64,000 bases of DNA from Bipolaris cookei (taxonomy: Eukaryota > Ascomycota > Dothideomycetes > Pleosporales > Pleosporaceae). The first letter of the stretch is position 1, and each line of letters starts with the position of its first letter. Of the stretch, positions 46,843-58,797 are shown one piece after another. The DNA lies in the NCBI GenBank assembly GCA_002286855.1, contig NRSV01000020.1, positions 248,001 to 312,000 on the forward strand. Reading direction: 5' to 3'. A program made the position numbers and the translations under genes. The notes below the pieces were generated by a model that made no database searches, had not been told where the DNA came from, and saw nothing but the letters and a program-made list of their open reading frames with translations.

Positions 46843-47487
46843 ATGAAGGCGTACTGGTTCGATAACCTTGAAGTAAGTTCGTACTGTTCAGTCCTTCAGG
46901 ACCTAAACACATGACTTACTTCACCAGGGCGACCAACGCCTACCTCACGACTCTGGCCGCTCAGTCGACCCAGACTATCTGGAGAAATTAGGAGTCGTCT
47001 ACCACCACGTCCCCGAAGTCTCTGGCGTTGACGAGATTGCTACATCTCGCAACTACAAGAACCGGGATGAGGTTACCATCAGCCCCGAGAAGATGGGCGA
47101 CATTTATGAGGAAAAAGTGAAGACTTTCTTCAGTGAGCATCTACACGAGGACGAGGAGATTCGCTACATTCTTGATGGTGCGGGTTACTTTGATGTCCGG
47201 AGTGAGGGAGACGACTGGGTCAGGATTTGGCTTGAGAAGGGTGATTTGATCATCTTGCCGAGCGGCATTTATCATCGCTTCACCACTGATGAGAACAACG
47301 TAAGTTGGAAACACAGCGCCTTTGGGATTAAAGAAGATGCAGTGCTAATATTGCATTACAGTTCACTAAAGCTATGCGATTGTTCAAAGATGAGCCCAAG
47401 TGGACGCCGCTTAACAGGGGCAAAGAGACGGATGAGAACCAGTACCGAAAGGAATATCTGAAGTTCAGACAGGGTCTTGCTGCGTAA
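46843..47487 (+). CDS. ADI1: Acireductone dioxygenase (methionine salvage)
   Basis: Metal-dependent cupin that cleaves acireductone to the 2-keto acid precursor of methionine. Three exons, 46843-46872, 46928-47299 and 47362-47487, give 175 residues, the usual length. Metal ligands are visible in FFSEHLHEDEEIRYIL (His-x-His...Glu) and the later His in GIYHRFTTDE. MKAYWFDNLEGDQRLPHDSGR is restored by the first splice; FTKAMRLFKDEPKWTPLNRG follows the second and is diagnostic. Introns are GTAAGT...CCAG and GTAAGT...ACAG. Confidence 0.96.
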
Positions 47488-48168
47488 TTGAGATTAATCA
47501 GATCAACTCGGAAATTAGTTATTATGGATTTCCTCGTAATAACGTTTTTTCTTCTTCAATTCCCGGCTTCCCCGGGTCTGCTCTCCGCATTCCGTCTTTG
47601 CGCCAGTTTTGTCTTCACATCCTGAATCCACTTTCACTATTACATGTTCACCGCTCTAACCATAATCGCGGAGGCCCCCGGATCCAGGTACACCCCAAGG
47701 CTTTGTGGCACCAATGAACATTGATTATCGGACCTATTCGATGCCACCTCGGTAGAGCATCAAGGCAAAGTATGTAAACTTTCTCACGCCCAGCCCCCAT
47801 AAGTCTACATGACAGCATCATGCAACAAACGAGGTAGTTCAAATCTGGAAATCTGGGGACCTCGTAGTGCGGTCGGTAGATGCGGAGTGCATGTCTGGGG
47901 TATCCTTATCCAATAGACATTGTGCTCACGATCGGGTATTCAACATCGCGCAATGGCCCGATGTCTTATTTACAGAGAGAAATGTTATCTTAAAAAGCAT
48001 CTGAGGGCTCGCTCCTGGTGCCAGCCAGCACTTAGATTCCGGAGCAGATTTCTATGGCGGTCAACCTCAATATATACCTACTGAGTGCTTGTACTGGGGT
48101 AGGCTGCCTACGCGTAAGCAGTGCCGGAATAAGCATTCGCGTTACTACCAACTAATACTAAAGCATAG
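47488..48168. other. Intergenic before rhamnosidase relic
   Basis: About 680 bp. A possible relic first exon may lie near 48054-48100 (an ATG with a short hydrophobic stretch and a GTAGGC donor), but it is too weak to call. Confidence 0.4.
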
Positions 48169-50552
48169 ATTCGTCGATTATGGCAACGTCTATCCAACCA
48201 AATACTCACTCAGCGGAGATGTTCAAGTAGCTGACCTGAGTTACGACAATACTATCACAATAACGCTGTCGCCTGCGTATCCCGTCATGACGCTCGATTA
48301 CAGTACTGAGGTTGCTGGCTTCCTGTTCTTCGTCGTTGCCGAAGATGTATCTCCAGCACAGATTGAGGCCACATACTCAGAGGCCTTTGCATACCTCGAC
48401 AGCGAAAATGCTAATGGACCATGGACTTTTTCTAACAGCCTAGCGAACAGTTGGCGGGTTGAGACATTCAACATCACCAGTCGAGGTCACACTGAGAGCT
48501 TCTTTGTGTGAGGTGGGCAGCGATGGCAGACCATACATCTGCTTACGAACCATTCCTTGACCCTCGAGAGCGTTGGCTTCCGGGCAACGAGCGAGCACAA
48601 AGATGTGGACTAGCAACCAGGTCACCTAAAGACTAGTCACGATGTATACAACAAAATCTTTGATCTTGGTGGATAAGTCATTCAAGCGGCTTGCGTAGAT
48701 GCCGGCAATGCGCCTTCGACCTGGGAGCTAACCGATGAGGGAGCGTTCATTCGTGGTCAGACCAACGCTCAATCTTCTACCGGGCGTCTAATTGGCGCTG
48801 CCAACTACACATTGGAGTTTGATACAAAAATTGTAAGAGGCGGGACAGGGTGGCGTATAGCCAGCGCGATCCAACCACTCAGACCGTATTTTGTCCTGAC
48901 TTTCAACTATCTAGAGCAAAACACGTTTGTAAACACGAACAGAACGCTGGTCCCGCCCAATACATGGGTCTTCAACAATGGATGGAACTTGCTCAACTAG
49001 TCTACCCTAGAAACGCCCGCGAATGAGTATTATCCTCTGAACATTTTGGTGGAAGAGAACAAGTAGTACCACGTCATCATGGATATCAAAGAGGATGGGT
49101 ACAGCATCAGTCCCAACGGAGAGAATATTGCTTTCGTCCCACTCCCGCCGCCACTATCATCTGCTATTTTTTTCAGCACAGCCTCGGTATGAAGGCACAT
49201 GGGACTTCTGAGGCTTCCAAGATCAAATCGCCGTCGCCTCAAACGTATCCGTCACTGCATCCAACAAGACCATTATCTACACCAACGACATGAAATCTCC
49301 CAGCATCCTGGCCGAGTACGCCGTGGCACTGCTCGACCACTCCATCTGTCTAGACGGCGCAAAGCGCGACCGTCTAGTCTGAATTTGAGATTTCTACCAC
49401 ACCGTCCGCGTACTGGCTCACTCAAGCGCACGCTGGGACTACATCCTCGGATCCATCGATTACACCTTCGGCTACCAGGCGACATCCACGCCCTTCCCCA
49501 GCTTCGTTTCCATATCTGCACGACTATGCACGCTACCAGAATACTCTGACGCAGACCCAGCAGGACCCGGTCTAGTCGACTACCAAGACCTCTTCCTCGC
49601 TTCAATCGGCCAATACTACCGCTACACAGGCGACGTAAAAGGCCTAGAGCCATGCTGAGAAAACACCAAAGTACCCCTCCGAGCCTGTCTCACCTACATA
49701 GACCCAACTACGGGCCTCATAGCTGGAAGCCCTGAAGCTCCAAATCCAGGCAGCTTCCTCAGCCCCGCAAACGGCATCACAGTAACATGCCTAATGTCCT
49801 TTGCCCTCCAACAAATCGTGCCTCTCGCCCTCGCCCTCTCCTCCCCCAGCAACTTCTCCCTCCCAGGCAACGTATGGTCCATCCTCAGCGGCGCCGTCAA
49901 CGAAACCCAAATCATCTCTTCCCTCTCCGCACTCAAATCCCCGCGTTTTGGCGCCAGCTACAAAACCACCTCTTCAGACAAAAAAACAGACGAATACCAA
50001 CTCGCCCCCAACCCCTCTGGTTTCCTCCTCGAAACCCTATCCCAAGCGCAACAAACCTACGGCATCGCTACCACTGTGACTCCGATTAAGCATCTACTAG
50101 ATGGCCTCTGGGGAAGCATGGTAAACGATGAGCGGTATGCCAGCGGTGCGAGTTGGGAGTACATAAAGCCGGATGGATGACCGGGCATTACGGCGTTTAC
50201 AAGTCTGGCGCATCCGTGGGAGGGGGGGGGGGAGGCGCCCACGTACGTTTTTCCCGAGTATTTGCTGGGTGTGACGCCGGCGACGCCGGGGTATCAGAGG
50301 GTTGTTGTGCAGCCTGCGGTTGGGTATCTTGGGTTGGAGAGGATACATGGACGGGCTCCGACGCCGTTTGGAGCGCTGGAGGTAGGGTGGGAGGTTGAGA
50401 GGGTGGAGGCGAAGGTTGGGATTGAGGTTCCCGAGGGGATTAAGGGGGAGGTAAGGGTACCGAGGGGGTGGAGGGTGGTGTGGTGGAGTTGGGGACTGAG
50501 CGGATGGAGATTGTTTTGTATGCCGTGTAGATATGGGGAGTTGATAGTGTAA
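48169..50552 (+). pseudogene. Decayed GH78 alpha-L-rhamnosidase
   Basis: Reading the plus strand through its breaks gives a recognisable secreted-type fungal GH78 protein. Intact blocks include APSTWELTDEGAFIRGQ, VRGGTGWRIASAIQP, LDGAKRDRLV followed by DFYHTVRVLAHS, and the C-terminal GVTPATPGYQRVVVQPAVG with GRAPTPFGALEVGW. Breaks seen: in-frame stops at 48509, 48611, 48674, 48998 and 49064; a frameshift near 49185; stops at 49209, 49380, 49386, 49656 and 50178; a second frameshift at the G-run 50222-50232. Two stops fall inside the catalytic-domain signature after RDRLV. An ancestral acceptor with branch site (CTAATACTAAAGCATAG) is still visible at 48151-48167. The N-terminus is missing or unrecognisable. 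No active product is possible from this copy. Confidence 0.85.
50222..50232. repeat. Homopolymer run of 11 G in the GH78 relic
   Basis: It coincides with the second frameshift, consistent with slippage. Confidence 0.85.
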
Positions 50553-50890
50553 TGAACGGAACTTAGCTTGCTTGGATTATATCTGCAAAAGTTTATGAGA
50601 TTTATAAGAACGACTTTACCAGGACAATAATGGCTAGAATATACAAAATAATGCGGGCTAGCACTGTGGGTGAAAGGAGGCAGAAAGAATAAGTAAAATG
50701 AAAGAATAAAAAGAGAGAAAAGATAACTCAACGCCCCTTGCTCACTAATATCCAAATCCCCTCCTCTGAGCTATCCTAACGCTCAAGAGGCCGATAGTTC
50801 TGTCTTGAACCTAAACAAATCCCAAACTCCAAAAGGGAAAAATTAGAAAACTTCTCTGACCACACAACTTTGCAAGATTGTGTTCGCCGT
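50553..50890. other. Convergent 3' flank
   Basis: About 340 bp, AT-rich, between the GH78 relic and the stop of the MORN-RING gene; no feature. Confidence 0.5.
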
Positions 50891-53800
50891 TCACGCCACA
50901 TAGTAAAGCTTCATGGCGCTTAGCACTCTCTTCCTACAGACTGGACAGCTCTGCACCTCCCTCGCGCAAGGAAGACAAGCCACAACGTGTCCGCAGTCGT
51001 AAAAGGCAGCCTCAGCATCGCCGTCCCAGCAGATTCTACAAAGCCGTTCGGCCTCCTGAGCATTCTTCCAGTGCGTAACGCCTTCGCCAAACTTCTTGTC
51101 GTTTTGCCATCCACCAACATAGGTGTTACCGCTCGTTGCCTCAACGTACGTGCCAGTGCCATGTTGCTGATCGTCAACCCAGTCGCCGTCATACGTATCA
51201 CCGTTCTGGAATGTGTACAATCCGTGGCCGTGGCGTTGATTTAGGCGGAAGGAACCATTATAGACGGCGCCAGAGTGATAGATGAGAGTTCCGTGGCCAT
51301 GACGATAGCCGTTGACAATCTCACCCTTATAACATTCACTTGAGAAGTAGTTGTATGTGAAGTGACCGTTGAGCTTGTGAGGAAAGTTTCGAGCAAAAGA
51401 GCGGAACTTCAAATATGCTTGTGGGTCTGCAAACGCAGCACGGGCTGCGAGTGTGCCCTTTTGTTCAGCGCCGATAGGCATAGCGGCAATGATGATGCTC
51501 GTGTTATGAATATCAAGTTGCGTAAACGTACGACGGTGCTTAAGAGTGCGCGTAGCACCAATATCCTCTTCTTCCCATATTTCCAACTTCTTCTTCTCTT
51601 CTGCCGGAAGTCCGAGCAGAGCAACGATCGTCTCATCAACCCTGTGGGACTTGAGAGTGACGTGCGAACCCTTGGATTCTAGAACTTGCTTCTCTGGGTT
51701 CCAAAACTTGAGAAAGAAATAGATTTCGTCTGCTGGTGGCTTGGGTGAAGGAGTACGAGCTGGTGGAGGTGGCTGTACATGCTCGGTAGAAAGATCCATT
51801 GGAGGAGGTGGAGGAGGTGGTACTTCCTCCTGCGTGCCACCCATCTCTGTATCATCGGGCGTTGAACTCGGGATGACCACGTTGACAGCCGGTGGATCGG
51901 TCGCAGGAGTTGACTCTACCTCGATCATAGCAGTATCATCGGCCTGAGCAGGCTCTGTGGGTAATAGATTTTCGTGTTGTCCAACAGGAGGTTCGGAATG
52001 ATCAATCTGTGCAGCGGCAGGCTCTTCTACCTCGCTCATAGGCGTGTCTTCTACCCTTGTAGGTAGTTGGGGTGGCTGTGAATTTGATGGCTGTTCAACA
52101 GTGTTTTCATTCACGTGCGGGCTCACTGCATTTTCTTGAAGCTCCTGATTGGTTGAGGCCGAAGGCAAATCGTTTGCAGGTAGTTCAGGCACTTCATTCT
52201 CCTTTTCTTTGGGCAGCTCAGGGAGCTTCTCGTAATCGGTAACATGCACCCATATCCTCCGATATGCGACTGGAGACTCCTCTAGCGTCCACTCCTTGCT
52301 GTCAGTGTATTGGTCGTAGCTGCCAGCGGAGAATTCTATCCTCCCAGTACCGAGAAGGTTAGGCCTGCCGAGTGAACCCCGCATTGGGTCCAGGAACCAG
52401 AACTTGATTTGTCGTGGATCTTTGACGCCTGTGAGCGTGTCCATTAATTTGGCGCGAATCTCCTTGCAACCATCTTGGTCTGAAAACGAGACCGTATGAA
52501 TGAATTCTGAGTTCGCCTCCGCCCATTTTGAATCAAAAGCATCAAAAAGACCAGGCCCTTCATGCTTGAGGAACACTCGGGATTCAATAATCTGGAATTT
52601 CAATGTCTTGGGCGGCTTTGCTTCCACGCTTGGCTTTGCTTCAGATACTGGCTGCTCGACAGGCAACGTTGGTATCGGTGTAGAGCCTCTGGAACTCTTT
52701 CTGTTCTCTATTTCTAGCCTGATCCACTCCGGTACTTGCCATTGTTCAGACTCGGCGTCTGACACAAAAGCCGACTGAGCTACGTCGTCGCGTACATACA
52801 TTGCAATGTACGCGATTGGATCATTGCCAACAACCTGTTCTGTGCCGGGCTTGCCTTCATGCAAGTCGACTGCAAGACGTTTGGGGAGGCACCTCACTTG
52901 GTTTTCTTCCTTGCTGTCCGAATAGCTGTACCAACGAGATCCGGGGCCCTCGGGTCGAATGATTGGCTGATAAACATACGATTGCAAGGTCTGCTTATGA
53001 ACTACAAATCCGTATAAAGTGTACGCTGTGCCATTGACTGTGATGTTGTCATCCAGCGTGACTTTGTTGAGCAGCTTGATGTGAGAACGGGTTTTTGTAC
53101 CGTCGAATGCGTGCCGCTCCAACTCAATGGTCAACAGCTCAGGTAGCGGCTGCCCGGGAGCAGTAAAGCCATTCGAGCTATTCACAGCCTCCTGCATGCT
53201 CTCTACACCCACGACAGGCACGCGATAACTTGGCACATTGCTCGAGTGATCGCGCTTTGGCCCACAGATAACGTGAAGCTTCGCCAGATGAGGCGTGTCC
53301 TGAAGCTCCTCTTCGAGCTTGAGCCGTAGCACTTCCCACATCTCGATTACATCTAGCTTATTGAGGCCTTCGTGTATACCGTACCAATCAAGGGCATCCA
53401 GGATGTCGTCGAGAGCGACTGCGCCAGCTCCCGGATCCACTTGGGTTCGCAACATGTACAAGACTTGCTGAAATGCAGTTACAAGAGGCTTTGGGCGAAC
53501 CAACGGCTCTTCATTAGGATCCGGCACGTTTATGCTGTACAGTAATTGCCGAAAAGGCTTGAAGAGCATCCATGTCGCAACCGCTGAGATCATATTCCCA
53601 CCTGGCGCACTGGCGTCTTCTCCAAGCGCAAGACCCTGCAGTCCAGTCATGGCAAAGCTGTCCCAGATATTATCTCGGATAGGGTGCTCCCATAAGCAGT
53701 CAGTCTCATCGTTGACGACGCGAATGTACGCGGTAAAAGCAAGCTTGTCATCCCGGAGTAGTGCCATTCGCTGGCCGTGCATGCGGCGAGGTATTTCAAA

Positions 53801-55126
53801 ATAAGGGCCGTGGAATCGCGTCCAGCCCCAGTCTGGAGAACCACTGCAAAAGCGGTGCAAAGCATTGCGCGAGTAGTTCACGCGAGGCTCTGTTGGATTA
53901 TACAGGACGACGCATATCTGCGCAGCCACGCTATGGCGCTTAGGCACCTTTTTCGATTCAAGAAGCGGTAGTGGAGCATGCTGGTATTTGACTCGGGGAA
54001 GTGGGGCCGTCGTGCCCGTAGGCGTTGATCCAGCCTTTCCACGCCGCTCCGATGCGAAGTCTGGCGTATTTCCAGCAGATACCGCAGAGTCGCCAGACTT
54101 CTCCTCATCTTTTGGCTTACTAACGTTTTGTGTTTGGGCATCGTTACCAGTTTCTTGGTCGTCCTTGTCCTTTGGATCCATGACACTCAAGCACTCCAGA
54201 TAGACACTGAGGTATTCGGAGTCATTCCCCTTAGGATAGAACTTGATCTGCCACTGATGCCCCCCAATGATAACGACATCGGACCTCATGAGAATTTCAT
54301 GATTGGGCTTCTCTCGTGTTCCGTTGTAGGCATCAATGGCCCAGTGGATGCGGCCCGCCTCGCCAGCAGTATATTCCGGATCTTCGAGCGGCTTGAAGGC
54401 CTCCTTCTCCCAGTATTCGTGGTCCAAGGCGCTGTGTTCGCCTCGCTCTTCGATGTACCTGAGTTCGTCTTCATCGGGCGAAGACATGTCCTCTTGAAGC
54501 GGGTGCCATGGCAGATGCTCTTCGTCCTCGTCTGAAGAATCGGTGTCGGAACGTGCGGGTTCGACGGGGGGTGGGGGAGGCGGGGGCTGTAGGTTGAGAG
54601 GGGTGGGCGGAGACACGAAGCCAGGGTCTACAGGTGGAGGGGGGATCGTGTTTGAGAGAGCATCAGCCTGGTTGTAGATTAGTGTTGGTTCCATTCAAAC
54701 ACACAACTCCAAGACTGAATGTAAAGTGATGCTTACAGAATCGTCTGGTACAGGGGACAGGGGTGTAGTAATGGTAGTATCCTGTGCTTGGGTAGACGAA
54801 TGGTTCAGTAGTAATGCGTCCGGCTCAGCATCCGGCGTCACGTCCATGGCATCCTCGTCTATAGCAGAGATCTCGACGGCGACTGTGTTGGTGGAGGCGT
54901 CGCGATGAGTGGCATTGTCTCCGTCATGCATCTCAGCGTCGCTCCGGTCGTGGTCCTGGCCAGCGGGCGGCAATGTGTTGTTGGAGGCGCTCATGTCCAT
55001 GTCGGCAGCAGGCTGTGGTTGAGGAGAAGCAGGCGTGTGAGCATGAAGCAGATGGGTCGGTGAGCGTGAAGGGCTTGAGAGCTGCTGGCTAAAGTGCAGC
55101 GGCTGTCGCTCGACGCTGACACTCAT
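50891..55126 (-). CDS. Large MATH / inactive-USP-like / MORN / RING protein
   Basis: Two exons, 55126-54737 and 54667-50891 (GTAAGC...CCAG), give 1,388 residues. Order: disordered Pro/Ser/Asp head (1-230); MATH-like domain (about 233-455, RIHWAIDAYN...WTRFHGP); a region aligning with the USP7 catalytic fold (about 466-760) whose Cys box (GxTCYxNSxLQ in active enzymes) reads AVATWMLFKPFRQLL and whose His box reads LQSYVYQPIIRP, so both catalytic residues are missing; ubiquitin-like segments (KFQIIESRVFLKHEG, FFLKFWNPEKQ); Pro/Glu-rich linkers; about four MORN repeats (GEIVNGYRHGHGTLIYHSG type, about 1242-1338); and a C3HC4 RING finger (CRIC...DCGH...CLPC...CPVC, about 1339-1378). It is likely a ubiquitin-pathway scaffold or E3 ligase. 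Domains are read by eye; MORN and RING are clear, MATH and USP-like assignments are good but inferred. Confidence 0.88.
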
Positions 55127-55966
55127 GGTTGAAAAGTAGATGAAGGCGCATGTGAAAGCGAGGAAGAAGCGTTTGACGTGTTTGCGAGTGAAGCAAAGAG
55201 GGACGGCTGGATAAAGGTGCGAGACAAGGGATTGGCGAGAGAGAATATGCACGAGGCTGTAGGTAGGCGGACGGCTGCTGTTATCGGTGAGGGTCAACAA
55301 GTCGGTAGTGTGGTCGCGTCTGCGTTGGCGAGCAAGTAGCACGAGGGATGTGGTCTGAAGCTCAGACTGATGACACGCGGGGGGTTTATCTACTTGGGGA
55401 GAGGGGAGAGGGAAGAGCTGGAGAGGCAGGGCTGGTGTGGGAAAAGGTGAGGTCAGGTACAGGCGTGGCTGGAGCTTAAGAGAGAGCTGCAGCCTACCAG
55501 CGTGCGGCAGCTTGTCAACAGAATAGAGTAGAGTGAGGCGGTAAAGCTGCCTGGCAATCGGCCGACCCCCCAGGCAACGCTATTCCCATCACGCCGCAGA
55601 GTTGACGTGGAGGGCGTTGCCATCAGCACCAGGCGCCCTTTTGCATGCTCTCGTCGTGGGGCCTAGGGTGCTTGAGTCACCGCATAGGGCTGCGTGGCAT
55701 GGTTCGCTGCTCATTGGCATCATCATCATCGAGGAATCGCGGCACCTCAGCTTCGCGCTGCTGCTTATCGATTGCTCCACAGTCACCGGCTAGCCAGGCA
55801 GTCACGTTAGCGTTGTCGGCCCAGTGGGGAAGGTGGGCCCGATCGCGCCTTCCCTGCGTCAGCTCTCTCCGCACCATCAACGTTGCTCCATGCAAAACTC
55901 GCTGCAGCTTCACCTTGCACAAGCCATGGCCGTCATTGCAATGCTCGCTTTTTTGTTTTGTTTCAA
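55127..55966. other. Intergenic between MORN-RING gene start and DHS stop
   Basis: About 840 bp; promoter of the MORN-RING gene (same strand as DHS). No sites recognised. Confidence 0.5.
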
Positions 55967-57276
55967 TTAGTCTTCTGCCTTGGCCGGCACTCGTGCAAAA
56001 GTAGCGGCCACAATGAGCGGGAATACTACCGTTGCCTCTGCGTATACCTTGACACTGTCTCCATCCAGCTTGATCTTTCCCCAGCTGACAGCCTCGTCTG
56101 GCCGTGCGCCTGCATCGCTCCCATCAAACTCCTGGGCCGTGTTGATGTAGACGGCGCTCTCGGCGCCATTGCGCATCAGGTTCGCATTGGCAATGTGGTG
56201 CTTTACTAGTCCGCCACCCAAGACAATCATGCCTGTCCGCTTTGCTCTGACCGCAATCGTGTTGATCTTCCGAATGTCCTCTACAATATCGACACGCAGC
56301 TGCTCCGGCGAAGACTTGAACGTGTGAAAATATAGCATGTCGCCTAGACTTCCATCTGTGAGCGCTGGACAGAAGACAGGGATGTCGTTCTTCCATGCCC
56401 AGTAGTAGACAGATCGCTCATCGTTGATTTCCTTGCCCAGGCGGTGGATGACCTTGCTCGGGGTCCAGTGCAGCGGCTCGTCAGTCTTCTTGCTGGCCTC
56501 CTGCTCCTCGAGCATCTTGTCGAGAATGGGCACGACCCAGTCCTCGAAGGCGCAGTAGTTGCTGTTGGGGACAACAAGGTTGCCGATGCGGTTCATGCCC
56601 TTTTTGCGCAGGCCAGCACCAGGCGTCGAAAAGGAGCCCAGGTAGGTGGGGGCGAGACACTTGATAAAGTCCTCCTCGACGCCGCCGGCCGTGGTGACAA
56701 TGGCCGAGACATGTTTGTGCTGGACCAGGTAGCGCAGTGTTTCGCGCAGGCCCGACGAGATGAGATTGGACGTGTATCCGAGAAAGATGGTTGTGCGGTC
56801 GCCCGTCTCAGGGTCTCTCCAGGCGCGCTGTCAGGTATTAGCATTGACCCCTAGTCTGGACGGTTGGCGATGCGGTGGTCGTGTATGGCTAAATCAGGCT
56901 AAACGTTTCGCCTTTCGGGGACAATGGCAAGGAGCGGCGCACGGACGGCAGCCCTCCCGGCGGCGTAGCCAAGGGCAAGTGCAGTCTCCGCACTTGACGC
57001 TGGCACTGGCACGCGCATGCAGACGATCGGGACAGACAGAAGCAAGCAAGCCAGCCAACTCACCATGTCATTGATAATCCGCACAGCCGCTCCCACCGAG
57101 GTTGCCTGGAAGCCCATGGTGGCATAACCGCCCACGAGCTCGTCGACGGTGATGGGGCGCGCGGCATGCTGGTTGAAGTCGATGCCCTGCACCTGCTGCA
57201 CACCCTCAGGCACCGGCTCGGATGGCTTCAGCACGGCATCTGTGGCGCCAGCGGGTGCGGACGAGCTGCTTGCCAT
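55967..57276 (-). CDS. DYS1: Deoxyhypusine synthase
   Basis: Transfers the aminobutyl group of spermidine to a lysine of eIF5A, the first step of hypusination. Two exons, 57276-57064 and 56827-55967 (GTGAGT...ACAG, 236-nt intron), give 357 residues. Visible: GFQATSVGAAVRIINDM, FLGYTSNLISSGLRETLRYL, VTTAGGVEEDF, the NAD-site GSFSTPGAGLRKKG, and the active-site lysine in GGGLVKHHIANANLMRNG, followed by YINTAQEFDGSDAGARPDE AVSWGKI in two blocks. All catalytic parts are intact. MASSSS is preferred to an ATG 54 codons upstream, which adds unlikely sequence. Confidence 0.96.
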
Positions 57277-58797
57277 GGCCGTGTGCGCGTCACGATGGGC
57301 TCTGTGGCCGCAGACGAGGACGAGGTGGAGGAGGGGGGTTCGGCGTATTTGGGCGTTGGCGACTGACTGTTGGAGCACGCAGAAAATGCGCCCTGCAAGG
57401 CAGTGTGGCGGCAGATTTTGAGGAAAAAGAGCCCCCACACCCGTGGCCAGGAGGGAGGCTAAGGCGTGGCACTGGCATCCCTGCTTGTGTGAGGCTAGTT
57501 CTCGGGTCGATCCCCTCTCTCCTCACAGTCGGCGGGCGCTGCCAGGCTCTGGTCGTCGCCGTATCTGTGCAGTGCAGTGCAGCGCAGAGCAGGCGCCGGC
57601 GAGGGCAGGGCAGCACAGCGCAGAGGGGTGCGTCGGCATGCCTCGCTGCGGCCTCATGTGGCAGTCGAGGGCCGAGGACGGTGGTGTGCAGCGGCCAGTG
57701 TAGTGGTGGCCCCAAGCAGCCTAGCGCAACCGGGGCAGAAATCTGAGGCAAAACCAGCTGCTGCCACCCCTGCAGGAATCGCAAATGTCCAAGTCGGCGC
57801 CCAATCACACGCGCGCTCACACGTCTGCATGGACTACCTCGCTAGGCCGTTGCAGGCCAACCGGGGCGTCCATTTTGACTTGCAGGCATCCGTCATGGCT
57901 GGGTGTCAGTGCTTCGTTCTCGTGTTCTGGTCTCCTCGACGTTCCCCTTCCCATCATCACACCTTCGTTGCGACGACGTCTCTCTGCACGCCTCCATGCC
58001 GTAGCAGAGCCCTAGTGCGCAGCCTGGCGAGACAGCCCCTTTCCTTTCCACCTCCCCCACCCTGCCAGTCGCTGCCTCACGTGCCCGGGACTCTCGCTCA
58101 CAAACCATCCCAGCGCCACGTCGACGGGCTGCACAATCTCTCCTACACGGCTCCCGGCGCCCTCTGCCGGCTCCCGACACGCTGCGCCAGCTCCAGCTGC
58201 TGCTCTGCCCAGCCCTCTCCGCTTCCCGCCCCCATTGCACGCGTTTCCACCGCGAGACGCACGCTTTGGGTGCCAGAGACGACGGTAGCAGATTGAATCT
58301 CAGCGCCCGGCGCCGAGAAGCTGCGCCTGTTCCACCGCGGATCGGGGATTTGGCGCTTTCCCTCATTTCCCTGGTTTCAAAGCACGGGCCCTGCCGCTAG
58401 CGCCTCGTCTACCACGGCCTTGCAAACACGAACTTTGAGTTACGTACCTGACCGACGTCGACCGACGTCAACCTACGACACCACGCCTGGCTCGGCGAAT
58501 CACACACTTGGCCTTCCTCTTCCATTCAACCCTATTCTCACCCAGCTTGCCGTCGCCTGGACCGCCTGTGCTGCTGCTCTGACCCCACCCTTGTGCCACT
58601 GCACCATCCACACCATCAATCCAGCCAATCCAACCAATCCAGCCAATCCAACCAATCCAGCCAATCCAACCAACCCAGCCAATCCATCACGCGACCACGC
58701 TCTCTGACGACGGCAAATCGCTTCTTACCTGGCCACTGAACCCTCCTTGTGCCCATGCCGCAATTGCAGTTTTCATTCACAACAAGAGATCAACAAC
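57277..58797. promoter_or_regulatory. Divergent promoter region between DHS and the SANT protein
   Basis: About 1.5 kb, GC-rich on the DHS side. It contains the CCAAT-box array described separately. No gene is convincing. Confidence 0.5.
58617..58686. repeat. Array of CCAAT boxes with 9-bp period
   Basis: Six exact CCAAT motifs begin at 58625, 58634, 58643, 58652, 58661 and 58679, with one CCAAC at 58670. The spacing is exactly 9 bp; alternating spacers give an 18-bp higher unit. It ends about 112 bp before the ATG of the SANT gene. Confidence 0.95.

Noticed and set aside
47815..47870. tRNA-like TTCAAATC string
   Set aside because: No acceptor or D-arm pairing and no anticodon stem around it.
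48169..50552. GH78 region as a live multi-intron gene
   Set aside because: The stops fall inside conserved blocks without donor and acceptor sites around them, and two frameshifts remain, so splicing cannot rescue it.
57577..58296. Plus-strand frame of 239 codons in the DHS-SNT1 promoter region
   Set aside because: Low-quality Arg/Ser/Pro sequence typical of non-coding GC-rich DNA; no start context or homology.
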